From positions 124,001 through 188,000 of the forward strand of contig WHUZ01000044.1 in NCBI GenBank assembly GCA_015179045.1: a stretch of 64,000 nt of DNA, written 5' to 3'. Of the stretch, positions 47,831-59,700 are shown one piece after another. Each line of letters opens with the position of its first letter. Position 1 is the first letter of the stretch. The notes under the pieces were generated by a model. The model saw only the letters and a list, made by a program, of their open reading frames with translations. It made no database searches and was not told the origin of the DNA. A program made the position numbers and the translations under genes. This stretch comes from Kalaharituber pfeilii. Lineage: Eukaryota > Ascomycota > Pezizomycetes > Pezizales > Pezizaceae.

Positions 47831-47833
47831 ACT

Positions 47834-48028
47834 ATGTCGTGTGTTGCAAGAGATTGCTCCTGCGAGGAGTTTATCTCCACATTAAATAGTCGAAAATGTA
47901 GAGACATTGAATGTGGCTACCCCCCTGGAGCACACCATGGCAATAAAAAAAAAAAAATACAATCCCAGATGATCGTCGAAGACAGAAGGGAGGGCAGTTC
48001 CAGAAGGCAGGGCAGTTTTGGGCAATGA
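47834..48028 (+). CDS. Short Cys/His-cluster N-terminal fragment
   Basis: Starts at ATG (MSCVARDCSCEEF) and carries a Cys/His cluster, C-x-C ... KCRDIEC ... HH, within the first 37 residues: a small zinc-binding-like module. After an A13 run (47946-47958) the frame becomes low-complexity and ends at 48028, so the real protein may have been frameshifted there or lost its 3' part. Function unknown. Confidence 0.35.
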   Translation: MSCVARDCSCEEFISTLNSRKCRDIECGYPPGAHHGNKKKKIQSQMIVEDRREGSSRRQGSFGQ

Positions 48029-48059
48029 AGTGTTGAAGGCGGGGTAGTTTTAGGGAGAA

Positions 48060-48200
48060 GGTGGGGGTGTTCTGGGAAGAAGGTAGAGCGGTTCTAGGGC
48101 GGAACGGTTCTAGGGCGGAGCAGTTCTAGGGCGGAGCGGTTCTAGGGCAGAGCAGTTCTAGGGAAGTGGTTCTAAAGCAAAGTGGTTCTGGGAAGAAGAT
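48060..48200. repeat. G-rich minisatellite, unit about 17 bp
   Basis: Tandem, imperfect copies of GGTTCTAGGGCGGAGCA, best preserved at 48090-48165 and decaying on both sides into GGCAGTT and GAAGTGGTTCT words. Strong G bias on the plus strand. Confidence 0.8.
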
Positions 48201-48540
48201 GAGGTAGTTGAGAAGATGAGGTAGTTGCAGAGGACAGCGGCAACTACATTATAAATTAATTATTTAAAAAAGTAAAAAGCCGACCGATTACGTGAGTTCC
48301 CAGTGGATTTAAAGCTAAATATACACTTTTTTTTTTTTTAGAACAAGGTAAGTACACCAGAGACTCTCACTTTCAGCTTAGCCGGGTAAGAATCAGGATA
48401 TAGCCCCTCAAGAGGTACCACTGGGAATTGAACCAAGCCCCTATTGCAAGGTTCCACTATTGGTAGTCTGGTACGATGGAGGGTAGAAAAGAGAAATAGG
48501 CTAAACCTGGGCTATAGATCCCTCACAAGGCTAGGAAAGC

Positions 48541-48945
48541 TCACAGGGACCGCTGGGTGGCCTGCTGGGGGGTAAGGGTTTGAGACCATGGAGGGCTAGA
48601 GTAGGGAAGGCAGATGGCCCAGAGTGCCGATGGTGTGGAAGGGAAGAGGAGACAGCAGCACACATTTGGCCAGGGAGGCTAGAGGCAGTAAGGGAGCCGC
48701 CAGTGAATGGGGAGGGCGAGGTTGACCTCCTGGTGGAATTGTCGAGATGAGTGGAGAGATGAGTGAGGAGGTGCAGAGTTTATTTGCTCTGATTATCATT
48801 TCTTTATCATGTGCTTTGTCTTGGTTTTTCTACCTCTTACCTGTTACCTCATCGTATCTTCCGATTATCTCCAATTTATTTATCCTCATCATGGCCCTCA
48901 GGGCGGTATACCAGTAATGATATTAAAAGAAAAAAGAAAAGAAAG
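48541..48945 (+). mobile_element. 5'-truncated LINE, ORF2 C terminus and 3' UTR
   Basis: Plus strand near 48592-48755 reads ARVGKADGPECRWCGREEETAAHIW, a LINE reverse-transcriptase C-terminal zinc-finger pattern (C-x2-C ... H), then EAVREPPVNGEGEVDLLVELSR followed by TGA where the 41.7 kb copy has TGG (RWIER). The 3' UTR ends CATGGCCCTCAGGGCGGTATACCAGTAATGATAT and an A-rich tail at 48920-48945. The Trp codon to stop change shows this copy is dead. Confidence 0.7.
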
Positions 48946-49542
48946 AGGCAGGATCTACTGTACGCTATCGATATGATAGTATATTTCGCTAGCTCTGACG
49001 AGCACGTGCCTCCGCCTATCGCTTATAGCCTATCGAAACAATTAGGTGAATGCACGTGATATTCAGGAACTGGACACAAGATGCAGTCATTATCATAGTG
49101 CGATCGGGTGGGCGAGTTGGAGATTTTGGCTTATATTTTTCACTAGAGGGGATGGAACAAAATCTACATGCGCTTGCTTAGCTTTTCAGAAAGGGCGTAC
49201 TTCACGCAGGCCCATTTTTCCCATCGCCTGGCTGTTAACAACATGATCCTGTACATCGAAGATGCTATATTATCTTTTTGGAGAGTCGTCATTTATTAAG
49301 CCCTTACCAACTCATAGGGGTCATGAAAACATTGATATTTAAAGGGGCCTTGATTAAAGTGCCATGCTGGTCATTACAACTGGCGGTCAATTGGATTTAT
49401 TTTTGAAATTTTTTTCTTCCATAGTATAGGGATGAATTTTTGCGGTATCGAAATGTTGCTGACTATTTAGCGGAGGAATAAAAGAGTATCATAAGTTGTA
49501 TGGAGACAGGGGGGTAAGTGCCTGGCAATTCCTGTCCGGTCC

Positions 49543-49666
49543 GGTATTCTTAGTGCGTCCGGTATAGCAAGAGAGTTTTGTATGGGAGCGGGATGTAGCA
49601 ACCTGAGAGCATCCGGTATAGCAAGGTTTCCGGTACAACGAGGTCCGGTATAGCAAGGGAAAACTG
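49543..49666. mobile_element. pogo/Fot1-like terminal repeat fragment
   Basis: Three direct copies of TCCGGTATAGCAAG (49558-49571, 49612-49625, 49644-49657), then GGAAAACTG followed by TA. Reversed, this is CAGTTTTCC CTTGCTATACCGGA, resembling pogo/Fot1 family ends. No transposase or opposite end was seen. Confidence 0.5.
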
Positions 49667-51026
49667 TATAGTCATATAATAAGGTTGCTATTGTATATTG
49701 TATCTTTTTGCCCCATGAATCGCGAGCATGGAATCATGTCCCAACTTTGGTGTGGGCTTGGTCAGCGTCTGGTTACGAGACTAGTGTGGTAGCATTATCT
49801 CCGATACCATAGACTGTATCAATAAGGGACCCCTGACAACCAAAATTACGGACTTGAACTTGAAGTATTATTTCATTACCCAACCACATCTGATTAGAAA
49901 TTAAACAATGTAATTATGTACTATTTTGTCTGCTCTACAATCCTTCGTTGTCTGAATTAAAAAATATTCAACGACTGTAGAGAAATTTTAGATTGAAAAT
50001 AGGTGTGCTTTGTGTGGAAAGCCTTGAGAATTTTACATGCGATATTAGTTACTAGCAGAATGAAAAATTACTTAATAGGGAATTGATCAACATTGTTATT
50101 ACACATATGTGCTGAGTAAGCTCTCGAAACCATACATACCCAATACGATATTAGTAAGACTAGTTGAGCGCCAAGATCTGTCCGTCAAAATTACGTGCTA
50201 GGGCAAATTTGGAAAGATCATCAACTTAGTCATCAAGCCAGTGAAGTTTACAACAGGTCCCTGATTGATGACCGGTATGATAACATTCCCGGCCAGCATT
50301 AGTAAGCAGCACCATATGTGTCCTTTTGCTGCTTGCAAATTGGTTGAGCAATCGCGCACCCTTCAGCCACGGTCACTTTATACGGTCGCATTACATGCTC
50401 GCTTTACGTCTACAGCTGCCAGTTTTTCCAGAGTCTATTGCAGGTCTACGACCCAAAGCTCTTTTTTTCTAGTTCAGACATCTCTATTATAATTAGTGTC
50501 TTCGTATTATGCAGGCATATAAGGATGGTCATCAATATGGTACAGAGGCCTTCAAAAATCATGTCACCGGTGGCACGAGACTAAGTCACCGGCGGGTGCG
50601 AGAGGGGGAATCCCTTTGATGACTAACCCATTTGTATGGGGCTTGGCATGTAACATTTGCTACATTCCCTAAGAAAGTAAGAAAACTGTGAACCTTTCCA
50701 TTTTTACAACGAATAAAGATTTTGCCATGAAAATATCATAGAATGATAGAGGATCTCAAATAGTATAGATTTTTGATATTTCTACCTTAGTTCATACCAG
50801 GTTGTAGTTGCTGATAGGTTTTTGCATTGCGTTGGTTGTGTCGCAAATTTCATGTTGATTAATTGCTGCTATTTCTGCAATCACAAATTTTCTCAATATG
50901 TGGTGGTTGGGGATTCTGAAATGCCAGACTACCCTCAAGTAGACTTGCATGTTGTCGCGCCGCAGCATACTTCATGTGATCCTACAGCAGGATAATTGTG
51001 GCATAGGATCAAGAGAACATCTTCGT

Positions 51027-51322
51027 AAGTAGGATATTCAGAATAGAGATATTCGATAGAATACCTGTTCGTCCCGATGCCATTTGGCTATTCGGTGCTG
51101 TGAACACCGCCCGAATAGAGGTACCGAATATACTTAGCTCACATCTGCACCCACTTTGGGCACTCATATTCGGTCTTTGGTGTAGTAGTGTTCCGACCCC
51201 ATACACCAATGAATACCACGACCAATGGGTGGACCTACCCACCAATATCCAGGATTGGTGAATTTTTCGCCTCAATGAGCTGAGAGATACCGCAATGTGG
51301 CGCATTGTTGGATGGGTTGACT
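51027..51322 (+). pseudogene. Possible relic of an unknown coding sequence
   Basis: One plus-strand frame gives a coherent-looking product (RPDAIWLFGAVNTARIEVP, LWALIFGLWCSSVPTPY, then NIQDW, stop TGA, IFRLNELRDTAMWRIVGWVD). The interrupting TGA follows a Trp codon. The opposite strand is also open here (51009-51344). No family recognised. Confidence 0.2.
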
Positions 51323-52827
51323 GATATGGCAACTTCATATACAAAAAAGAGCGTCAGGCTCGTTACGTAGAATTCAGATTTTACTCATTTGCTTTTATTT
51401 TTCTAAAAAAAAGAGTTAGGAAGCAGAAATCAAATACAGGCTGTTGTACCTTGGAACAGGCCGCTCATTATTTGCTTCTGTTCCAAGCATCTACTTGGAA
51501 TCCACGCCTAACTCTGTAAGACTTCCTCTGCTGGTCCCTCAAGTGTACCCACCAATCAATCATAACAAAGATGCCATAGATATAAAACACAAACAGAAAA
51601 ATTAAAAAATAAAAAAAAATGAAAGATGAAAAGAGGACATGAGGTAACCGAGTTACCAAGGGAAAAGTGCGGCTGCGGAGAGACACCGGAAAGGCTGTCC
51701 TTAATTCTATACTTCTCCATGCCATCTTGTTGTAACTATCACTAGAGTCAATAGAGATACCACTTCACCAAGGCATATGGTAGTCTGTGTATCTTCGTAC
51801 TGAGAGTGGGGTGATGTGCTAAGTACAAGAGATCCCCTCCCTTTTATCCTTCCTTCACTACCTCTCTCCTTCCCTCCACAGTAGTTCCCATAGCTTCCAC
51901 CACAGCCCCACCGCCAAGAACCTAAACCATCTTTACTACCCACATTACCCCCGGTTAGATTCTCACATCGAGCTGGGACAGAGGGTGTCGGAACACGACA
52001 ATCCGTTGGTACTTGGTTTTCTTATTTGCTTTTTGTAGTTCGTGTTATCGCTGTGCTTATCGCTACCTTATATCACCGTATGAGCTCACCGTCACACTAT
52101 TTGTGGTTTATTGCTATGTCTCCTTGATCCAGCATCTTTGTTTATCATTATTATGTATATTCTGCATGTAAACCTGAGTGAGACTCTTGCGACTCCTTGA
52201 TCAATAGGCTCAACAATATCTTCATACCCTCCTCTGAAGACCGTATCGGCAACTGCGTGAATCATCGTAGAACTTAATCTTAGAGGGTCTGCCCAGCATC
52301 TTTCAATAAGCTGGACTGTAATATCTCAATTCCATATGATTAAATTCTAGTTAGTGGAACCAGCTGCCTTTGATCTTTCTAAAGTTTTTTGGCAATTGCA
52401 ATGGACGCAGTCAGACGAGTATGTGCCCCCGCTTACTTCCTGTGTTGCTGTGGCGTGCTCTGTTAACATGCATAGATTTCATCGAAGTTCCAGTTGTGTA
52501 GTGGAAATGTTTTTCTACGATTTCTATGGCCGTAGCAGTGAAATTTGAATTCCTGTGACGGTTAGAAATTTAAGTTTCATCTTGTGCACGGGAATTTCAT
52601 GCACTGACTGATTGATAGGTGCGTATTTGTCACGTCACCTTCTACGTCCTCCTTTCAGTACGACTATGTACGAGTGCGGCTCTCACTGGGCCATGCAGTA
52701 AACCAAAATTATGACAGGGATACTGTCTATGGGGGCGATTCAATTGGTGAAATGACAATTGCACATGAAGCTGGTCTGTGGGCAAAACACAGCGCAGCCT
52801 TGTGAGAATCAACTTGATCTCCAAGAG

Positions 52828-52835
52828 GTATATAG
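52828..52835 (+). promoter_or_regulatory. TATA-like box of the NACHT-ankyrin gene
   Basis: GTATATAG, 68 bp before the ATG at 52903. The paralogue at 63692 has TATATAAAA at a similar distance, and the leaders share GAAATAGTCA(A/G)C just before ATGAGTGG. Confidence 0.5.
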
Positions 52836-52902
52836 TACGTAAGAATCTTTGATACTATAAGTGCTCCTCAACACCAAGTTAACACAAGCAGAAATAGTCA
52901 AC

Positions 52903-55900
52903 ATGAGTGGACAAAAGCAAAAGCAACGATTCTTCAAGAAACTTGCAGCAAGATCAAGATCCGCTTTTCAATGGTCCAAAAGCTCAATTTCTTCCACTCA
53001 CGCGGCAGTTTCACATACCGTACCTCCTGTCGCATCAACACCGCCGGAATCCTCGGGAGGTGGTCCAGGCGCCGGAGCTGTAGCTCCGACTATAGTTGCG
53101 GCCGCAGCGGCATCTCCGGTATCTCCAACCGTACATACTGCTGTATCGACATCCTCGACACTCTCCGGAGGTGGCCTGTGCACCGGAGGTGCTGGTTCTA
53201 CCGTAGCTGCCACAGTATCAACACTCCCATCGCCCTCCGGAGGCGACCGGAGTGCTGGAGATGCAGCTCCAGCCCTGCCTACTGCTGCATTGACACCCTC
53301 ACCATCCTGCGGAGGTGGTTCAGGCGCCGAAGCTATAGCACCGACTGGACCTACTGCTGCATCGACCTCTCCAGTAGCCTCAGGTAACCTAAGTGCTGGA
53401 GCCGCAGTTCCGACAAAGTCTCCATCACTTTGGCAAAGGACATTGAAGATAGCTGAGATAAAGCTATCAGAGAACAGATTACCACCTCTCAAGTCCAGCA
53501 AGCATGCTCATCAACAAGCAGGCGAGATTGTTCAGTCAACCATATCCAACTTACAGGCTACTATTGATGATCATCAGAATGATAAATCTGTCGCAGTGGA
53601 ACGGTTGCAAGGAATCCTAAAAACCTTTGATTACTATGTACGGATGGTGGATGTGGCAATACAGCATAGTCCGGAGGTCACGGCCCTGGTTTGGGCAGGT
53701 GTGAGAGGAATATTACAGGTTCGTTGCATTTGATCATTATCCTTTTGTGTGGTAGCTTATGGGAATGTTGGAATATTATTCTCCTTCACAGCTGCTGATG
53801 AACTGCTATTAGGTTGCTTTGAATGATATGGAAATCACAGAGAGTCTTGAACAGTTTACTGCCATTATCACTGAAAAGATGGCAATATGCAATTTTTATG
53901 CTAGTGTGTATACAGAAGCATTGGAAATTATTGCAACAACATGCAGTCTTCAACAAAAACTAGACTCCGCCTTGCCAGAGCTTTATGCTGCTGTTCTAGT
54001 TTTCTCTGTGAAGGCATGCCAGTATTTTGACCCTTTGACCTCTCGGATAACGAAACTAGGATACATGTTGAAGCCCTTTACTACTGACTTCCAGCCCTTG
54101 ATCGATGATATTTCTGAAAAGGAACAAAGTGTCCGAGAGTGTGCAGATATGGCTACCATGAATAGAATTATAAAACACTCTGAAAAGCTTGAGCAAATGC
54201 ACAATCATCTCAACAACATTGAATCTAAACTAGCACCATTAACTAAACTAAACAAGATTATGGACATCATGGAAACAGCCGAGCTTCGTAGGGTCCGAGA
54301 GCTCCTACAAATGCTATCACCACTGCAGTCCCCAAAGCGACATCAGGATGTGCAGTCTCGTCGGGTTGATGGCACAGGTACCTGGTTTCTACAACCTGAC
54401 TGTTACTATCGACAGTGGCGTGATAGCACTGCCAAGAGTGCAAGTGATCGTATTTTATGTTGTTATGGTGCCCCTGGGGCGGGGAAAACAATGGTAACGT
54501 ATGTATAGATCCAAATGCAGGACAAACACTACTAACACTGGTTTGTGCCTATATAGTTCCATTGTGATTGATGATCTTAAATTCCAATTCTCTCAATGGG
54601 ACAGAGCAGGCATTGCTTATATATATTGCGACTATCAAGACCAAGCGAAGCAAACAGAAGTCAATATCTTGGGTAGCCTCCTCAAACAGTTTCTCATCGC
54701 AATGTCGCAAGTACCTTATGCAGTAATAGGTATACTGGAATCTATCCATTATGAGGACAGGGGAGTAGATATCAAGGATATCTGCAAAATGTTGGAGATT
54801 ACTTTACCCCAGTTTAAACACAGCTTTATCTGTATAGACGCTCTAGATGAGCTAGAGCCCCAGATTCAGAGAGGCCTTCTTGAAATGCTTCGCAGTGAAT
54901 TCAGTACTAGTCGGATATTCATTACCGGAAGACCTCACGTACAGCTAGCAGTCAATGGCAGCCTAGGCCTTGATATCCAACAGCAACATACGATTGACAT
55001 TAGGGCCAATCCTGGTGATATCGCAGCATACGTCCATCATGCAATTAGAAACGATACAAATCCAGATGCCATGAATGGACAGCTGAAAGACGAGATTTTG
55101 AGGGCAATTGTCGAAAAATCTCAAGAGATGTTTCTGCTTGCTGCTTTACATATCCGCATGGTTCTTGCCCAGCAGACGATAGGCGACAGGCGACGAGCAC
55201 TGAAGGAATTGCCATTAGAGCTTGATAAGGCCTTTATAAGCATAATTGATAGAATCAAGTCGCGACCGAGCACTAAACTGGGCATGCAGATACTAATGTG
55301 GATACACCTTGCCTACCGACCACTGCTGCTAGACGAGCTCAGCCATGCACTTGCAGTGAGGCTTGGACAAGATGACGTAGAACTTAATCAGGACAACATT
55401 CCCCCAAAGAAAGCGTTGCTAGAATGCTGCCTTGGTCTGGTCATCTTGGATGATAGGACAATGACTGTTCGGTTCGTGCACTATTCGGTGGAAGAATATT
55501 TTCAGAGACATAGCAACACATACTTCCCTAACAGATACAGCACTGCGGCAGAGACCTGTTTGTCATACCTTAACTTTGACCAACTAGCTCACCCTTGTAC
55601 CTCAATTGATGTTCTGAAGCAACAAATGGCCAACTTTCCCTTCTTAGAATATGCGGCCTGTTATTGGGGTCACTATGCACGACATGTGCAGTGCAATGAT
55701 TCTGTTAGAAAGCTTGCCTTGAAGTTACTACGGCACAGGAGCAAAGAGCCCCATTGTGCTTTACAAGCATTGCATTATGGATATTTACGGCCTAAATATT
55801 GGATCTGCAACTTCACAGAGCTATTCTCTGGCATACATGCGGCCGCTTGCTTTGGATTGGAGCTATACATAAATGCCTTAGTAAATGCATGTGAGGACTG

Positions 55901-57341
55901 GAATTCAAGAGATGATAATGGCCACACACCGCTAATATGGGCAGCTTTGGAGGGGCATGAGGCCATTGTGGAGCTGCTTGTCAAACATAAAGGTGTAAAT
56001 GCTGACTCAAAAGACAGGAGATACGGTCGGACGCCATTGACATGGGCAGCTGGGGGTGGACATGAGGCCATCGTGAAACTTCTTGTCAACTGCAACAGTG
56101 TGGATGTCCACTCAGAGGACAATTATGGCCAGACACCATTGGCATTGGCAGCTGCGGAGGGGCATGAAGCCATTGTACAACTGCTTGTCAACCACAACGA
56201 TGTGAATGTTAACTCAAAGGGCTATTATGGTCGGACACCATTGTCATGGGCAGCTGAAGGTGGACATGAGGCCATTGTGAAGCTGCTTGTCAACCATGAT
56301 GATGTGGATGCTAACTCTAAGGGGTATGATGGCCGGACCCCACTGTCATTGGCAGCTAGAGAAGGATACGAGGCCATTGTTAAGCTGCTCGCCAACAGCA
56401 ATGAGATGCATGCTGACTCAAAAGACAATGATGGCCGAACACCATTGTCATGGGCAGCTGGATGTGGACATGAATCCATTGTGAAGCTACTTGTCAAACA
56501 CAATGATGTTGATGCTGACTCAAAGGACAATGGGGGAGGGACGCCATTGTCATGGGCAGCTGGGCATGGACATGAGGCCATTGTGAACTTGCTTGTGAAC
56601 CGCAACGATGTGGATGCTGACTCAAAGCACAAAACATATGGCCGGACGCCATTGTCATGGGCAGCTGAACACGGACATGAAGCCATTGTAAACTTACTTG
56701 TCAACCGTGACGATGTGGATGCTGACTCGAAGGACAATGAGGGAGCGACACCACTGTCATGGGCAGCTGGATGTGGACATGAGGCCATTGTGAAGCTGCT
56801 TGTTAACCACAACAACGTGGATGCTGACTCAAAGGACAATGATGGCCGGACACCATTGTCATGGGCGGCTGAACAGGGACATGAGGCCATTTTGGACCTG
56901 CTTGTCAACTGCAATAATGTGGATGCTGACTCAAAGGACGATGAGGGAAGGACACCACTGTCATGGGCAGCTAGAGAAGGACATGAGGCCATTGTGAAGC
57001 TGCTTGTCAAACACGATGATGTGGATACTGACTCAAAGGACAATGATGGCCGGACACCGTTGTCATGGGCAGCTGGACGTGGGCATGAGGCCATTGTGAA
57101 GCTGCTTGTCAACTGCCATGATGTGGATGCTGACTCAATGGACAATGACGGAGTGACGCCATTGTCATGGGCAGCTGGACGTGGACATGAGGCTATTGTG
57201 AACCTGCTTTTGCATCGCAACGATGTGGAAACTGGCTCCAGGGATAATAATGGCTGGACACCATTGGTATGGGCGGCTGAAAACGGACATGAGGCCATTG
57301 TGAAACTACTAAGTCAACGGTCCGATGCTATTTCTCATTAG
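52903..57341 (+). CDS. NACHT-ankyrin NLR-like STAND protein
   Basis: Signal-transduction ATPase of the fungal NLR-like type; relatives act in heterokaryon incompatibility and proposed innate immunity (family knowledge; this one unproven). Exons 52903-53718, 53813-54498, 54557-57341 (introns GT-AG, in phase), 1428 aa. Residues 1-40 are basic (MSGQKQKQRFFKK); 45-170 is a Gly/Ala/Ser/Pro/Thr-rich segment of about five degenerate 25-aa repeats (SGGG.GAGA.APT..TAAST). Next comes the N-terminal domain typical of fungal NACHT proteins (SPEVTALVWAGVRGIL, YAAVLVFSVKACQYF; DUF7708-like). NACHT core: Walker A GAPGAGKT at 491-498, Walker B FICIDALDELE, ITGRPH. Residues 950-1428 form 14 ankyrin repeats of 34-35 aa sharing TPLSWAA..GHEAIVKLLVN. 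The first donor is GTTCGT. A paralogue starts at 63692. The frame is undamaged. Confidence 0.9.
55902..57341 (+). repeat. Coding tandem repeat, 14 ankyrin units of about 102 bp
   Basis: In-frame DNA repeats of 102 bp (105 bp in units 2 and 8, which carry an extra residue before YGR). Units 4 and 6-12 are nearly the same at DNA level, with changes concentrated after WAA (G/E/R plus the next residue) and in the LLVN(H/C/R/K)(N/D) stretch. This is the pattern of recent unit duplication and exchange seen in high-identity STAND repeats. Confidence 0.9.
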
Positions 57342-57558
57342 ATGTAAGAGGGTCTTTCTTATTACTAGAGTAACTCGCATGAGGTGATCTGGATTAGGAT
57401 TGTTGGATTTCTTTCTTTTGAACATTTTCTGGTTCCTGAAGGCTAACTTTCTCCCAGTTTCATCTTATAGTAGGAAATTACTTGAGCATGTCTTAATTTG
57501 ATCTCGAATTCCATGGGAGAACAGGAAACAGGAGTTGCTGGGCAGAGGGAGATAGTAT

Positions 57559-57617
57559 TTTTTTTTATTTTTATATATATCATTACTCGTGTGCCGCCCT
57601 GTGGGCTATGACGAGAC
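57559..57617 (-). mobile_element. 59-bp LINE 3' tail insertion with 13-bp target duplication
   Basis: Minus strand: CTCGTCATAGCCCACAGGGC..GGCACACGAGTAATGATATATATAAAAATAAAAAAAA, the terminal sequence of the LINE family at 41.7 and 48.9 kb. It is bounded by identical 13-bp copies of AGGGAGATAGTAT at 57546-57558 and 57618-57630. An ultra-truncated target-primed insertion. Confidence 0.88.
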
Positions 57618-59640
57618 AGGGAGATAGTATGCCACACACACGAATCTTCTGTCAAGAACCTAGCCATATAACCTTTGAACTGTTGTCACTATTGTCGTTT
57701 GGTTGCAAATACGTTTTGCAAGATGATAATACATCTAAGTATGAGCAAGTTAGAATTAGTCATATATACATACAATAGAGACAAGAGGGCTTCAGGACAG
57801 GTTTGGAGAAGGGGAGGATAAGCCATCTCAGCATGAGTATCTTTGCAGGCAGAACGATTCATGATGATCCCATCTCGGGACTTAACCACTTTGTTGCCTC
57901 AATGATAACTTTCATTCAAGATAGGATGTGCATCGAATTCTAGCGATTTTCCTATAGATCTGTTTTCAGTCTCCAGGAGATTTGCGCACATTCCCTAATT
58001 TCTTCATTATAGCTATTGCATGTAGCACATTGGTACACTGCAACTTTCTCTGTGACTTTTATATCATGATGACGGAGGAGGTGTAAGTAATGGTAGAGAG
58101 GTTGGTAGGGCGAGATTCTGTCATCATTGTCACTTCTTCTCTATCATTTTGTCCTGACCGCACTGCGCGGCGGCACAGGTAGTGTGGCTGGACCTTCGGG
58201 GGGGGGGGCAGTACTAGGGCCCGCTATTTTCTTTCAACTGTCGCTTAATTGGGACCTTGCTTAGGACCGAAGGGGGCGTTGGGTAGACGCTTCTGGGAGC
58301 TTGTATTGGTTTGTTGGGGCCTCTGGTGTTTGTGCAGGTTCTGGCGCGGGGTTCTAATTCGGCATGGTTACCTTGTAGCTTATACAAAACATAGCCAAAT
58401 TTTACAATCGATGTGAAAGGAATGGCGTGCGGAGTAAGCGTTTGAGGTGGGTGCATTGACTCCTCATAAGCGAGGAATTGAGTAAAATTGAAGCGGCTCA
58501 GCTTGGACGCCTAGTTCAAGCTATAGCTAGGTGCTGTTGGAGAGATCAATGAGGAAAGTTCAACGAAGGGGAACAAGAACACAAAAAGGGAAAAGGACTA
58601 AAGAACGGGACGTAAGACGAAGACCGGTTTACTATATCCTAAGAACACGACGAAACAACTGTAAGACTGAACAGAATAACGACCCAGTTATACTGTGACC
58701 ATCCACGATGATGATGATGATAGGAGGCCCCCTCTTCTCCCTCAAGAAATACCCGTAACCTTCTGATGTCCCCTTCCCTCTTTGGTAGTCTCCTCCCCCC
58801 CAGGCCTTCACCCACCGTTGCATCTCAAGTGCCAAGATTCCCACAGTGCCTTGCTCATGGGGACCATTGCTGAAGATTGAAGTTCACAAGATTGGAGTTA
58901 AACGCTCAATTAAGCTTAAGCAGTCATCTCTGAGAAAGAGTTGCAACCAGAGTAGAGAAAGAGGTGCCAAGTGGTACTGCTTCTAAATGTGGAAAGGAGA
59001 AGTTACTTGTTGAAGTAGGCCTTTCCACTCGTAATCCTTAGTGGGACCATGCTGGAAAAAATGAAAGTCTGCCCATACGGCATAAGCATCTAGTTCCGTA
59101 ATCTAGTTAGTAAAAGCGGTCAGATATTAAGTTAGGCATGTAACCCGTACGTTTTCCCCATCTCGCTTCACGTCCAGGGTGTAAGGACAGAGCCCAGAGG
59201 ACGAAGCTTAAGCCTAGTGGACGAAGCCTAGAGAGAGAGAGTAAAGTATATTGATGATGGTCTCTCGCTCAGGTCTATGCTGAGACTTTAAATACTTGAG
59301 GTCCCCATGCTGGAAGCTTCTGTCGGCCTATGCGCCAGAAGCTTCCGCCGCATCGCCGTGCATATGTAGCCTGCCTGCGCTATGTAGCCTCTCAGGCGCC
59401 TATGTCGCATATGTCGCCCTGACACAGGGTTTGGATTCTACCTATGCATACATCTTTCAAATGTAAGAGTGCGGTACAATACGATTGTACCATATTCGGG
59501 AGTATGCGAGGTAGGTCGAATGCCGCCGCTTCTCTCCAATCGCCTCTCCCGTCGTCCCTCTCATCACCTCCCGCACCCCCGCCGCTCAACCGCCTTTCTG
59601 CTCCCCTCCTATCAAACCCCGTGCTATCAAGCAAAAAAAC

Positions 59641-59700
59641 AGGTTGCCCTGGTTCCACTAGAATTTACTCATATGGAACCGGAGCATTACAGTCCATCTT
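59641..59700 (+). repeat. Fragment inversely related to 61721-61800
   Basis: Begins AGGTTGCCCTGGTTCC and ends GGAGCATTACAGTCCATCTT; the minus strand of 61721-61800 starts AGGTTGCCCTAGTTCT and ends with the same GGAGCATTACAGTCCATCTT plus about 20 extra bases inside. Both are followed downstream by Pro/Ser-codon-rich frames (MEPEHYSPS versus MESEHYSPSLLHEAIE), suggesting two copies of an unknown element or gene in inverted orientation. Confidence 0.6.

Larger units (their letters stand above)
48946..52902. other. Gene-poor region upstream of the NLR-like gene
   Basis: No intact gene recognised, apart from the pogo-like ends and the possible relic listed separately. A word TGTCGGAACACGACA at 51986-52000 looks like an LTR start, but no second copy was found. 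The last 100-150 bp contain the TATA box of the NLR-like gene. Confidence 0.45.

Noticed and set aside
51986..52330. Solo LTR beginning TGTCGGAACACGACA
   Set aside because: No matching second copy, target duplication or primer-binding site was found in the window.
56225..57298. 357-codon open frame on the minus strand
   Set aside because: It is the antisense shadow of the ankyrin repeat array; periodic sequence keeps the opposite frame open too.
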